Source: a bacterium (GTDB lineage Bacteria > Ratteibacteria > UBA8468). From it: a DNA stretch of 8,774 nt. Position 1 is the stretch's first letter; every line of letters starts with the position of its first letter. The DNA lies in NCBI GenBank assembly GCA_030637775.1, contig DAOWFY010000077.1, forward strand, positions 1-8,774, in the 5' to 3' direction. Positions 1-6,274 of this stretch are shown here, piece by piece. A program made the position numbers and the translations under genes. Below the pieces are notes generated by a model. The model was not told the DNA's origin. It saw only the letters and a program-made list of their open reading frames with translations, and did not search any database.

Positions 1-378
1 CATAACCGGCACGGTGCTCTTCTCTACCAATAATTTATAACCCTTCATTGCCTTTGCTATCTCTGAAGTGACCGCCTCTACCGCGGAAAGGTCTGCCCCT
101 CCGTCTTCTTTAGAAGGGGTTCCTACAGCAATAAAGATAATCTCGGAATTCTCTGTAGCCTCAGCAATACTAAAACTAAAGGAAATCTTCCTGTTTTTTA
201 CCGTCTTCTTTACCAGTTCCTCCAGGCCGGGTTCAAAGAAGGGCATTACCCCTTTCTTAAGACCGCCTATCTTTTTCTGATCATTATCCACACAGGTAAC
301 CTTATTGCCCAATTTAGCAAAGCAGGCCGCCGTTACCAATCCGACATGACCAGCTCCAATTACCGCAATTCTCTTCAT
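1..378 (-). CDS. ugd: UDP-glucose 6-dehydrogenase, N-terminal part (3' end beyond the window)
   Basis: This is the first 126 codons of an NAD-dependent nucleotide-sugar dehydrogenase; the frame is still open at the left edge. Such enzymes oxidise UDP-glucose to UDP-glucuronate in the cytoplasm, a precursor for surface polysaccharides. The sequence shows a Rossmann NAD-binding start with GAGHVGLV at residues 8-15 (His where the family usually has Tyr), VDND at 30-33 closing the second strand, FEPGLEEL at 48-55, VGTPS at 85-89 and EKSTVPV at 119-125, all landmarks of the UDP-glucose/GDP-mannose dehydrogenase family. The start is supported by AAAGGAG four bases upstream and by an ATGA overlap with the stop of the preceding epimerase gene, which suggests translational coupling. 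The substrate-binding and C-terminal domains are not visible, so a GDP-mannose or UDP-HexNAc dehydrogenase cannot be fully excluded, but the N-terminal motifs fit UDP-glucose best. Confidence 0.9.
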   Translation of the reverse strand, partial: MKRIAVIGAGHVGLVTAACFAKLGNKVTCVDNDQKKIGGLKKGVMPFFEPGLEELVKKTVKNRKISFSFSIAEATENSEIIFIAVGTPSKEDGGADLSAVEAVTSEIAKAMKGYKLLVEKSTVPVM

Positions 379-1340
379 AATGCTCCTTTGATCCAATTTA
401 ATAATCTTTTTAACCCTTCATCCACCTTAATCTTTGGTGACCAGCCAAAATCCTTCTTTGCCTTTTTTATATCGCTGATATAGATTTTTTGGTCTCCGGG
501 ACGCCAGTTGGCAAAGGCATAAGGGATTTTTTTGCCAATAAGTTTTTCTAATTTAGCAATAAGTTTTAAAAGTGAGATACTATTTTCTCTTCCTCCGCCA
601 ATATTATAGATTTCTCCTTTTGTTCTTGCAATATTTTTCAGAGATAGTTGAAATGCCTTTATTAAATCATCGATATCAAGGACATCCCTTACCTGTTTGC
701 CATCTCCATAAATAGTTATGGACCTTCCTTTTAAACCAGAGATAGCAAAATGTGCCACCCAGCCCTGCTCTATCGTGCCAAATTGGTGCAGTCCGTAAAT
801 GCAGCTCTGGCGAAAGACAATGGTTTTTAATCCATAAATCCGGGAATAATCCCTGACATACTGGTCGGCGGCTCCTTTGGAACAGCCATAAGGGGAATAA
901 AAGTCCAATATTTGATCTTCGGCAACAGCAAATTTAGAATTTTTATAGAGTTCTCCATAGACCTTATTGGTTGAAGCGAAGATTAAAATGCTCTCCGGGG
1001 AAAACTTTCTCATCGCCTCCAAAAGATTCAGAGTCCCAAGAGCATTAATTTCAAAATCCTCTTTGGGATCAGTTACAGAGCTGGTTACCGCCACCTGAGC
1101 GGCAAGATGATAGATAACATCTACGTTTTTAACCACCTCTCTCACCTTCTTATCATCCCGGATATCTGCAATAATTACCTCTAAATTTCCTTTAAGCGTC
1201 TTTAACCACTTAAGGTTCTCCTTTGTTCCTTCCCGGGAAAGATTATCAAAAATCCTGACCCTTTTCCCTTTCTTAAGAAGATAGGCGGCCAAATTGGTCC
1301 CGATAAATCCTGCCCCTCCAGTAATCAATATCTTCTTCAT
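375..1340 (-). CDS. NAD-dependent epimerase/dehydratase of the CDP-paratose (tyvelose) 2-epimerase type
   Basis: A complete 321-residue extended short-chain dehydrogenase acting on a nucleotide sugar in the cytoplasm. It has the cofactor motif TGGAGFIG at residues 7-14, DNLSR at 32-36, HLAAQVA at 78-84, STNKVYG at 123-129, and the catalytic pair Tyr151 and Lys155 in SPYGCSKGAADQY (149-161). That stretch, plus QFGTIEQGW (186-194), GDGKQVRDVL (212-221), NIGGG (246-250) and DQK (283-285), resembles CDP-paratose/CDP-tyvelose 2-epimerases more than UDP-glucose 4-epimerases or RmlB. That assignment rests on recalled family patterns, not on a search. The expected partner genes for CDP-3,6-dideoxyhexose synthesis (cytidylyltransferase, dehydratase, dehydrase) are not in the window, so the substrate may differ. 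The ATG overlaps the stop of the broken GT2 fragment upstream (ATGA), and its own stop overlaps the start of the dehydrogenase gene. A truncated relative of its first 20 codons occurs at 2430-2489. Confidence 0.88.
   Translation of the reverse strand: MKKILITGGAGFIGTNLAAYLLKKGKRVRIFDNLSREGTKENLKWLKTLKGNLEVIIADIRDDKKVREVVKNVDVIYHLAAQVAVTSSVTDPKEDFEINALGTLNLLEAMRKFSPESILIFASTNKVYGELYKNSKFAVAEDQILDFYSPYGCSKGAADQYVRDYSRIYGLKTIVFRQSCIYGLHQFGTIEQGWVAHFAISGLKGRSITIYGDGKQVRDVLDIDDLIKAFQLSLKNIARTKGEIYNIGGGRENSISLLKLIAKLEKLIGKKIPYAFANWRPGDQKIYISDIKKAKKDFGWSPKIKVDEGLKRLLNWIKGAL
383..389 (-). promoter_or_regulatory. Ribosome binding site of the UDP-glucose dehydrogenase gene
   Basis: On the minus strand AAAGGAG lies four bases before the ATG at 378. 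It is inside the last codons of the epimerase gene. It is one of the two clearest Shine-Dalgarno sequences in the window and fixes the start of the dehydrogenase gene. Confidence 0.7.
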
Positions 1341-1603
1341 CTTCTCTTTAATTTTAACTCCTTAATTCCATACCAGCACATCTTAAAAAAGACACCGCCA
1401 TCCTTAAAAATTCTCATTTTAGATTTCCCCTTCCTTCTCCTTTTATAATGGACAGGAATTTCTCTCATTGCCAAATTTAATTTTGCGATGCCAATGAGGA
1501 TGTCGAAGTCTCCCCAGGGGCATCTACCCATTTGCATCCTTCTGTAATCTTTCTTTAAAATAGCCTTTGTTCTGCATAGGGTATCGGTAACTCTCCTCTT
1601 CAT
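1337..1603 (-). pseudogene. Detached C-terminal fragment of a GT2 glycosyltransferase (end of a broken methyltransferase-GT2 fusion)
   Basis: This 88-codon frame matches only the last ~90 residues of the intact methyltransferase-GT2 fusion encoded at 3166-4578. Its VTDTLC at residues 5-10 matches ISDTLC, its PWGDFDI at 29-35 matches PWGDYDL, and both continue into a shared AKL-L--RE--VHYK pattern and a KSKM/ESKM motif. The catalytic core of GT2 enzymes (the VDDG and DxD motifs) is absent. The frame is shifted relative to the methyltransferase part upstream, and the nominal ATG at 1603 lies inside the CHNEEE codons of that part without a Shine-Dalgarno, so independent translation is unlikely. 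Compared with the intact paralogue, about 404 bases are missing at roughly 1590-1602 if the two copies were otherwise colinear. The stop overlaps the epimerase start, so the fragment still sits in the operon. It is best read as the tail of a decayed gene spanning 1337-2327. Confidence 0.82.
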
Positions 1604-2327
1604 TATGGCAGGGAATGATTACCGAGCAGGAAAAGGATCTTTTCTCTTGCTTTCCCTCCTTTGGTGTTACCACTAAATATTGCACAAAACATAAGTTTTT
1701 AATTAAGGGGAGGTGGGGCACATACCTATTTAAAAAATTTGAAAACCAGGGTATTTTCTTGGGAATAAACAGTCTGTAACCTTTCTCTTTTATTTCAAAA
1801 TCGTTTAACTCGAGCAAATTGATTATATCCTCTGAATAGAGTCGATTATGAGGACCTTCAGGCATCTTCATCCTTAACTTCTCACCCAATATTAAGAGCG
1901 GTTCCCATAAAGGATTTATAAAAGAGATAACCACTCGGCCATCTGGTTTTATCACTTTTTTTAAATTTTTTAAAACCTTCCAAACATCTATAAGATGTTC
2001 TAAAATATCTGACATTATCACATAATCATATTTTTCTTTTAATTCTAACTGTTCTGCTTCACTCACTTTAAAGGATAACTGGGGATATTTCGTTTTTGCA
2101 ATTTTTACCATCTTTGGACTTATGTCTACTCCTAACCCTTCCTTAGGACTGACAGAATTTAAGACATCACCGGTTCCACAGCCAATTTCCAGCACCTTTT
2201 TACCAGGGGGGATAATCGAGGAGAATAGCCTCTTCAACTGAGAATAATAGTAATCATTCTTCCTCTTCCACATATCATATTGGGAGGAGATATTATCAAA
2301 ATGTTTTCTCACCTTGTTATTTTCCAT
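1524..2327 (-). CDS. SAM-dependent methyltransferase, remaining N-terminal part of a frameshifted methyltransferase-GT2 fusion
   Basis: A 267-residue frame with a complete class I methyltransferase fold in its first ~225 residues. Visible are the SAM motif EIGCGTG (47-53), the acidic Asp68 of GVDIS, SDILEHL (106-112) and a post-core strand VVISF. It is colinear with the N-terminal half of the fusion at 3166-4578, including an FVQYLV linker and the GT2 opening motif CSVIIPCHNEE (234-244). There the homology ends: the last ~22 residues are out of frame and end at a TAG. The glycosyltransferase domain is therefore lost through an internal deletion plus frameshift. The methyltransferase domain keeps its motifs and could still be made as a single-domain enzyme, but whether it is active is unknown. 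No clear Shine-Dalgarno precedes the ATG; the upstream ~100 bases hold an epimerase stump. Calling the whole of 1337-2327 a pseudogene is equally defensible. Confidence 0.75.
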   Translation of the reverse strand: MENNKVRKHFDNISSQYDMWKRKNDYYYSQLKRLFSSIIPPGKKVLEIGCGTGDVLNSVSPKEGLGVDISPKMVKIAKTKYPQLSFKVSEAEQLELKEKYDYVIMSDILEHLIDVWKVLKNLKKVIKPDGRVVISFINPLWEPLLILGEKLRMKMPEGPHNRLYSEDIINLLELNDFEIKEKGYRLFIPKKIPWFSNFLNRYVPHLPLIKNLCFVQYLVVTPKEGKQEKRSFSCSVIIPCHNEEESYRYPMQNKGYFKERLQKDANG

Positions 2328-2390
2328 CTAAAGAAAGCAGTTTCATCTCTAGAAACACCCAATAATTTCCTTATCGGCGAAATCTTCCTC

Positions 2391-2489
2391 TCAATGAATA
2401 TCTGGGGGTTCATCATATTTGGTTCGCAAAAAGGCTGCCAAATTGGTCCCGATGAACCCTGCTCCCCCGGTAACCAATATTCTCTTCAT
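2391..2489 (-). pseudogene. Truncated N-terminal stump of a second SDR epimerase gene
   Basis: The minus strand from 2489 starts with ATG and encodes the cofactor-binding start TGGAGFIG plus TNLAA. The first 20 residues differ from the intact epimerase (375-1340) at only three positions (K3R, I6V, Y20F). By eye about 50 of 60 nucleotides are identical. After residue 20 the similarity stops abruptly near 2430, and the frame ends 12 codons later at a TGA. A purine-rich GGAAAG precedes the ATG, so the old start signal is retained. The rest of the epimerase (~300 residues) is missing in all three minus-strand frames before the next gene begins at 2327. The short product could not fold as an SDR. 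It marks an epimerase gene once present directly upstream of the second methyltransferase-GT2 gene. Confidence 0.8.
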
Positions 2490-2517
2490 CTTTCCTTTTT
2501 CTTCAATCTTTCTAAAC

Positions 2518-3156
2518 TCATTTTTCTGCTTTGAGACAAGTATATAATGCTATATTAGGGAGTATAAATGGAGGCATTGTCTTAATTTTTCTGATTTTCA
2601 GATATCTCGATATTGTATTAATAATTTGGTTTGAACTATTGATGTGGTATTTTTTACTTTCATGGAAACCAATAAGGTGGAAACAAAAAGTCATCAGTGA
2701 ATTAACCGATGGAAATCCGGCTATAAATTGCCCTTTGGGTTTTAAAATCCTTGTAATTTCTTTGATGGCATCATCAAGAGCCAATATATGTTCAAGGGCA
2801 GAAAAACAGATTACAGCATCGAATGAGTTATTGTCAAAAGAGGTTTTACATATATCCATTCTATGAAAAACCATTTTACCTTCCTTATTAGATAGGGATA
2901 ACAGCCTGTCTGACAAAATTAAATCTATCCCAATATACTTATCACTGATAGAAGTAAGTATTGGCGCTAACAAGCCACTTCCAACCCCCACCTCTAAGAT
3001 GCTTTCAACAGGATATTTTAATAGCGATAACCCTACATTAATCCTGCGTCTATATAACCAGCCCACAAGTGGATGATAATAATAGAATAACGGATCACTT
3101 TTATTACTGGGAACAAGTGTTCCTTTTGCTGGTATTTGCAAATTTAATCTACCCAT
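2518..3156 (-). CDS. Class I SAM-dependent methyltransferase
   Basis: A complete 212-residue single-domain methyltransferase of the UbiE/Methyltransf_11-like type. It has the SAM-binding motif ILEVGVGSG at residues 53-61, acidic Asp78 in IGID, MDI at 100-102, FDAVICFSALEH at 112-123 (motif for SAM-adenine side and post-motif strand) and ILKPKGQFI at 137-145. There is no signal peptide or membrane segment, so it is cytoplasmic. Within a glycan cluster it may methylate a sugar or a lipid-linked intermediate; the acceptor cannot be read from the sequence. It starts nine bases after the stop of the methyltransferase-GT2 fusion without a recognisable Shine-Dalgarno (TTAAATAAA before ATG), which points to reinitiation from the upstream gene. 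It is not a close copy of the methyltransferase domains on either side. It is followed after 28 bases by the epimerase stump. Confidence 0.85.
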   Translation of the reverse strand: MGRLNLQIPAKGTLVPSNKSDPLFYYYHPLVGWLYRRRINVGLSLLKYPVESILEVGVGSGLLAPILTSISDKYIGIDLILSDRLLSLSNKEGKMVFHRMDICKTSFDNNSFDAVICFSALEHILALDDAIKEITRILKPKGQFIAGFPSVNSLMTFCFHLIGFHESKKYHINSSNQIINTISRYLKIRKIKTMPPFILPNIALYTCLKAEK

Positions 3157-3165
3157 TTTATTTAA

Positions 3166-4578
3166 CTAAAAATGCCGTTGCTTTCTACTTACCAGAGAGA
3201 ATTTAATATTCTTTAATCCCCAGAAGCATGCTTTCAATAAAGCATTGGCATGTTTTAAGGGCTTCATCTTTGATTCACCATATTTTCTTTCTTTATAATG
3301 AACTGCTACCTCTCGTATCTTAAGTTTCAACTTTGCAGCTCCAAATATAAGGTCGTAATCACCCCAGGGGTCGTGTCCCGTTGAAATATATAGAAAATCC
3401 TTTCTGAATAGAGCCTTGCTGCCACAAAGTGTGTCCGAAATTCTTTGGTCTATGATCCAGCTGACTACTAAACAGAAGAGTTTGTTACCAAAATAATTAG
3501 CTAATTTCATGGCTTTACCTTCCATTGGATAAACAAATCTGGTCCCATTGACAAAATCCGCATATCCCTCAGCGATAACCTTATAGAATCTTCTTAGTTC
3601 ATCAGGCGTTACGGCTAAATCGGCATCCAGAATGAAAAGGATATCCCCTTTTGCATTATGGAAGCCTGTTGTAATGGCATACAGTTTGCCTCGGTTAGGC
3701 TTGTAGGAAATACATCTAATCTTAATATCATCCCTCAGCGAGGAATCAACCTGATTAGCAGTACTATCCTGGGAACCATCATCTACGAAGATAAGTTCTG
3801 TATATTTGCCCATTTTGGGAATCTTTTGAATGATCGTCTTAATATTCCCAGCTTCATTATAGCAGGGGACGATGATCGAGCAACTATATTCCCGGGGCAA
3901 ACGCCTCTTCTTAGCGATAACATATTGGATGCTACCGAGTTGTCTCAACAAAGGTAATTCCCTTATCAGAAAATTTAGGAATGGCGAAATGAAGGGAATA
4001 TAGATAGGAATAGCGCCGGTTAGACCTTCGGTGATGACCTCAAATCCGACAACCTCTAAAAAATTTACCACATCTTTATTAGTTAAGAAATTCTTTTCAA
4101 CATCAGGAGTTTTAATATGCAATCTATTTCCAATCCGCAGTATCAGTCTCCAAACTGGATTAACCGAGGTTATAATTATTTTACCACCTTCATTTAATGA
4201 ATCATATGCCTTGGATAAAAGAGAATCTATGTCGGAAACATATTCAAGAGTATTGGAAATGACTGCGTAGTCATATTTTTCCTGAGGGGTGAAGGAAACA
4301 AAATCAGAACAGACAAATTTAACATTATTACCTAAGCGTCTTTTGGCAACCAAAACCATATTAGGACTAAAGTCAATTGCGCAAGCCCTTGATGGGTTTA
4401 ACTTGGCAAGCAATTTTCCTGTACCGCAGCCAAAATCGATAATTGTCGACTTAGAGGGTATAGATAACAGATGAATGTTCTCAATGAGACGATGATAGTA
4501 AAAGTTTCTTTTCTGATATCTGTCATAATTTTTAGCAATACTGTCAAAGAAAATCTTTACACCCTCATTCCGCCGCAT
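3166..4578 (-). CDS. Bifunctional class I methyltransferase / family 2 glycosyltransferase
   Basis: A complete 470-residue two-domain protein. Residues ~1-225 form a SAM methyltransferase with DFGCGTG (48-54), Asp69 in AIDFSPNM and DYAVISNTLEYV (103-114). Residues ~232-460 form a GT2 glycosyltransferase of the DPM1-like branch, with IIVPCYNEAGN (235-245), VDDGSQD (265-271), NRGK (295-298), the metal-binding DAD (318-320), GTR (345-347), SDTLCGSK (381-388), DPWGDYDL (403-410) and EVAVHYKER (423-431). This domain order is known from other bacterial surface-glycan clusters. The GT2 part should transfer a sugar from a nucleotide sugar to a lipid or glycan acceptor, and the methyltransferase part may modify the same product; the specific substrates are unknown. 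There are no obvious transmembrane helices. The ATG lies inside the end of the GT39-like gene (14-base overlap), with a weak AGAGAG upstream. A second copy that has lost its GT2 core lies at 1337-2327. Confidence 0.9.
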   Translation of the reverse strand: MRRNEGVKIFFDSIAKNYDRYQKRNFYYHRLIENIHLLSIPSKSTIIDFGCGTGKLLAKLNPSRACAIDFSPNMVLVAKRRLGNNVKFVCSDFVSFTPQEKYDYAVISNTLEYVSDIDSLLSKAYDSLNEGGKIIITSVNPVWRLILRIGNRLHIKTPDVEKNFLTNKDVVNFLEVVGFEVITEGLTGAIPIYIPFISPFLNFLIRELPLLRQLGSIQYVIAKKRRLPREYSCSIIVPCYNEAGNIKTIIQKIPKMGKYTELIFVDDGSQDSTANQVDSSLRDDIKIRCISYKPNRGKLYAITTGFHNAKGDILFILDADLAVTPDELRRFYKVIAEGYADFVNGTRFVYPMEGKAMKLANYFGNKLFCLVVSWIIDQRISDTLCGSKALFRKDFLYISTGHDPWGDYDLIFGAAKLKLKIREVAVHYKERKYGESKMKPLKHANALLKACFWGLKNIKFSLVSRKQRHF

Positions 4579-6274
4579 TTTCTCTCTTTAAGATAATAAA
4601 TGTTGGGGTAATAAACTCAAAAGAGCCATTAAGTTGAAACCTTTTCTGGGGAAAAATTCCCAATAAAGGAGGGATAGTTTCAAATCTTTTCATTATTCTA
4701 AAATCTCTGGAGCTCAAAAGAGAAATGGTAGAGTTGTTTACCAATGGCTTTCCCGTGAAAAAGGATAAAGGTTCAAAAAATCCCCAACTATCAGAAATTA
4801 GAATATAATAGTCGATACCTTCGTCAAGCAATTCTTTTATATTCCCAACCTTTATTATGTATTTTTCAGGATTTATCGCGGGCATTCGGTAAATAACTGG
4901 ATAACGATCCATTCCAATTCGTGCCTTTTCAGGAATATTCTCTTCTATCCACAGAGAAGTTTCCATTCTGACATCATCTCTTTCTGCAATTCTTTCAAAA
5001 GAAAATGTATAATAGAAAGCTATTCCGATAATAGCAAAAGTCAACAACGATTTAGTAAACAAAGAAATTTCTCTTTTGAGAACAGATCTCTCGAAGAATA
5101 TCCCGGCTAAAATTGCTAAAAATGGATAGGCAGGAAGTCCGTAAGTCTCAGAACCCGATACCAAGAACATAAGGAGAATAAAGGGAAGGATTGCAGAAAA
5201 AAGGAAGAATCCCTTAGAGGTATGAAACCTCAGAGCAAAGAGGATAGAGGCAAATATAAGAAGGAAGAGAAAAGGAGAGATGGCGTAGAGAAACATCGTA
5301 ATTGGATAATAAAGGAAAGAATTGAAAAATTGGTAAAGAGGGGATTTGCTTATCCCTCCAGCAGCAGTCCAGAGGAGGTCACGCCAGAAGCGAGAAAAAT
5401 GGAAAATGGTATAGGGTGAGGTTAAGAAGAAGGTAAAAAAAGTGACAAATCCAACCATTAAAAGAGGTTTATTTTTTCTAAATTGGAATCCTCGCTGGCC
5501 AATGAAATGAGCAACAATTATGGGGAAAATAGCAAGAATACCCGGGTATTTGGAACCCATTGCCAGACCCGCCGCAATCCCGCTAAAGATGTAATATTTC
5601 AATCTTCTTGTCTCAATGATCGAGAGGGCAAAATAAAAGGAAAGGACAACCCAAAAGGCCAGAGGAATATCCGGTTTGATGTAATGGGATTGGATAACAA
5701 ACAAAGGAGTAACCGCTAAAAAGAGAGAAGAAAGCAATCCTACCCTTTCATTATAGAGCCTTTTTCCAATAAGGTAGACAAAAAGAATTGTTAAAAGAGC
5801 AAAAAGGACAACAGTATATCTACCTGCCAAATAGATTTTAGCAAACTGCTCGGGATTTTTCAAATAGAAGAAAATATCCTGCTTCAAAGGGGAAAAATGG
5901 CAAAGCGAACCAAGAAGAATTCCAAAACCTATCTGATAAGCAAAGAACGGGGGATAGATATAGTTTTTAGTATCAAAATCAAATCTTCTGGGGTGAATAT
6001 GGCTAAGATTTTTTAAGGTATATTCTTCATCAGGATGGTAACTACGTAGAATATCAAAATAGGCAGTAAGTTCGGCAATCTCCTTTTTTTCAGCAGGAGC
6101 GACGAATTCTGACCTCTGCCACTTCCCCTCAGCCAAAACCTTTTTAATCTTTTCTTCAGGTATTTTTCCAACCATTCTTGCCCTTTTCTTACTGGGTAGA
6201 CCAAAGCGAATTCCATAAAGGTTAAGAAACAGAGAGAGAAACAAAATTAGAACAATGGGAATTTTTTTAATCAT
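4565..6274 (-). CDS. GT39/ArnT-like membrane glycosyltransferase
   Basis: A 569-residue integral membrane protein of the dolichyl-/polyprenyl-phosphate-sugar glycosyltransferase superfamily (PMT/ArnT-like). It begins with a hydrophobic helix (residues ~4-20). A periplasmic loop follows that carries HPDEEY at 80-85, where the acidic pair is the likely catalytic site, and YPP at 107-109. About ten more hydrophobic segments fall between ~108 and 425. Recognisable membrane-edge motifs are YIKPDIPLAFW (198-208), SKYPG (241-245), and SGSETYGLPAYPFL (373-386). A soluble C-terminal domain runs from ~430 to 569. Such enzymes move a sugar from a polyprenyl-phosphate donor to an acceptor on the outer face of the cytoplasmic membrane. 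The preceding GT2 gene, whose stop overlaps this start by 8 bases, is a natural maker of that donor. No clear Shine-Dalgarno is present, consistent with reinitiation. Acceptor and sugar are unknown. The first loop (residues ~30-100) is long and charged. Confidence 0.82.
   Translation of the reverse strand: MIKKIPIVLILFLSLFLNLYGIRFGLPSKKRARMVGKIPEEKIKKVLAEGKWQRSEFVAPAEKKEIAELTAYFDILRSYHPDEEYTLKNLSHIHPRRFDFDTKNYIYPPFFAYQIGFGILLGSLCHFSPLKQDIFFYLKNPEQFAKIYLAGRYTVVLFALLTILFVYLIGKRLYNERVGLLSSLFLAVTPLFVIQSHYIKPDIPLAFWVVLSFYFALSIIETRRLKYYIFSGIAAGLAMGSKYPGILAIFPIIVAHFIGQRGFQFRKNKPLLMVGFVTFFTFFLTSPYTIFHFSRFWRDLLWTAAGGISKSPLYQFFNSFLYYPITMFLYAISPFLFLLIFASILFALRFHTSKGFFLFSAILPFILLMFLVSGSETYGLPAYPFLAILAGIFFERSVLKREISLFTKSLLTFAIIGIAFYYTFSFERIAERDDVRMETSLWIEENIPEKARIGMDRYPVIYRMPAINPEKYIIKVGNIKELLDEGIDYYILISDSWGFFEPLSFFTGKPLVNNSTISLLSSRDFRIMKRFETIPPLLGIFPQKRFQLNGSFEFITPTFIILKRENAAE

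Noticed and set aside
68-280. Open frame on the plus strand
   Set aside because: It lies antisense inside the clearly homologous UDP-glucose dehydrogenase coding region and has no recognisable domain.
1524-1610. Programmed ribosomal frameshift rejoining the methyltransferase part with the C-terminal GT2 fragment
   Set aside because: Restoring the frame would not restore the missing ~136 residues that carry VDDG and DxD, and no slippery sequence with a following stem was evident. A deletion explains the arrangement better.
1337-2489. An insertion sequence as cause of the rearrangement
   Set aside because: No transposase remnant, terminal inverted repeats or target-site duplication could be seen around either breakpoint; a simple deletion or recombination is sufficient.
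2531-2866. Plus-strand frame of 111 codons
   Set aside because: It is antisense to the methyltransferase gene at 2518-3156, which has recognisable SAM motifs; its hydrophobic look comes from the complementary strand.
3658-4474. Several plus-strand frames opposite the methyltransferase-GT2 fusion
   Set aside because: All are shadows of a gene whose motifs are conserved over its full length.
5222-5719. Plus-strand frames rich in Lys, Glu and Arg
   Set aside because: They are the complement of hydrophobic membrane-helix codons of the GT39-like gene at 4565-6274.
6013-6216. 67-codon minus-strand frame
   Set aside because: It is an out-of-frame reading inside the N-terminal region of the GT39-like gene and shows no motif.
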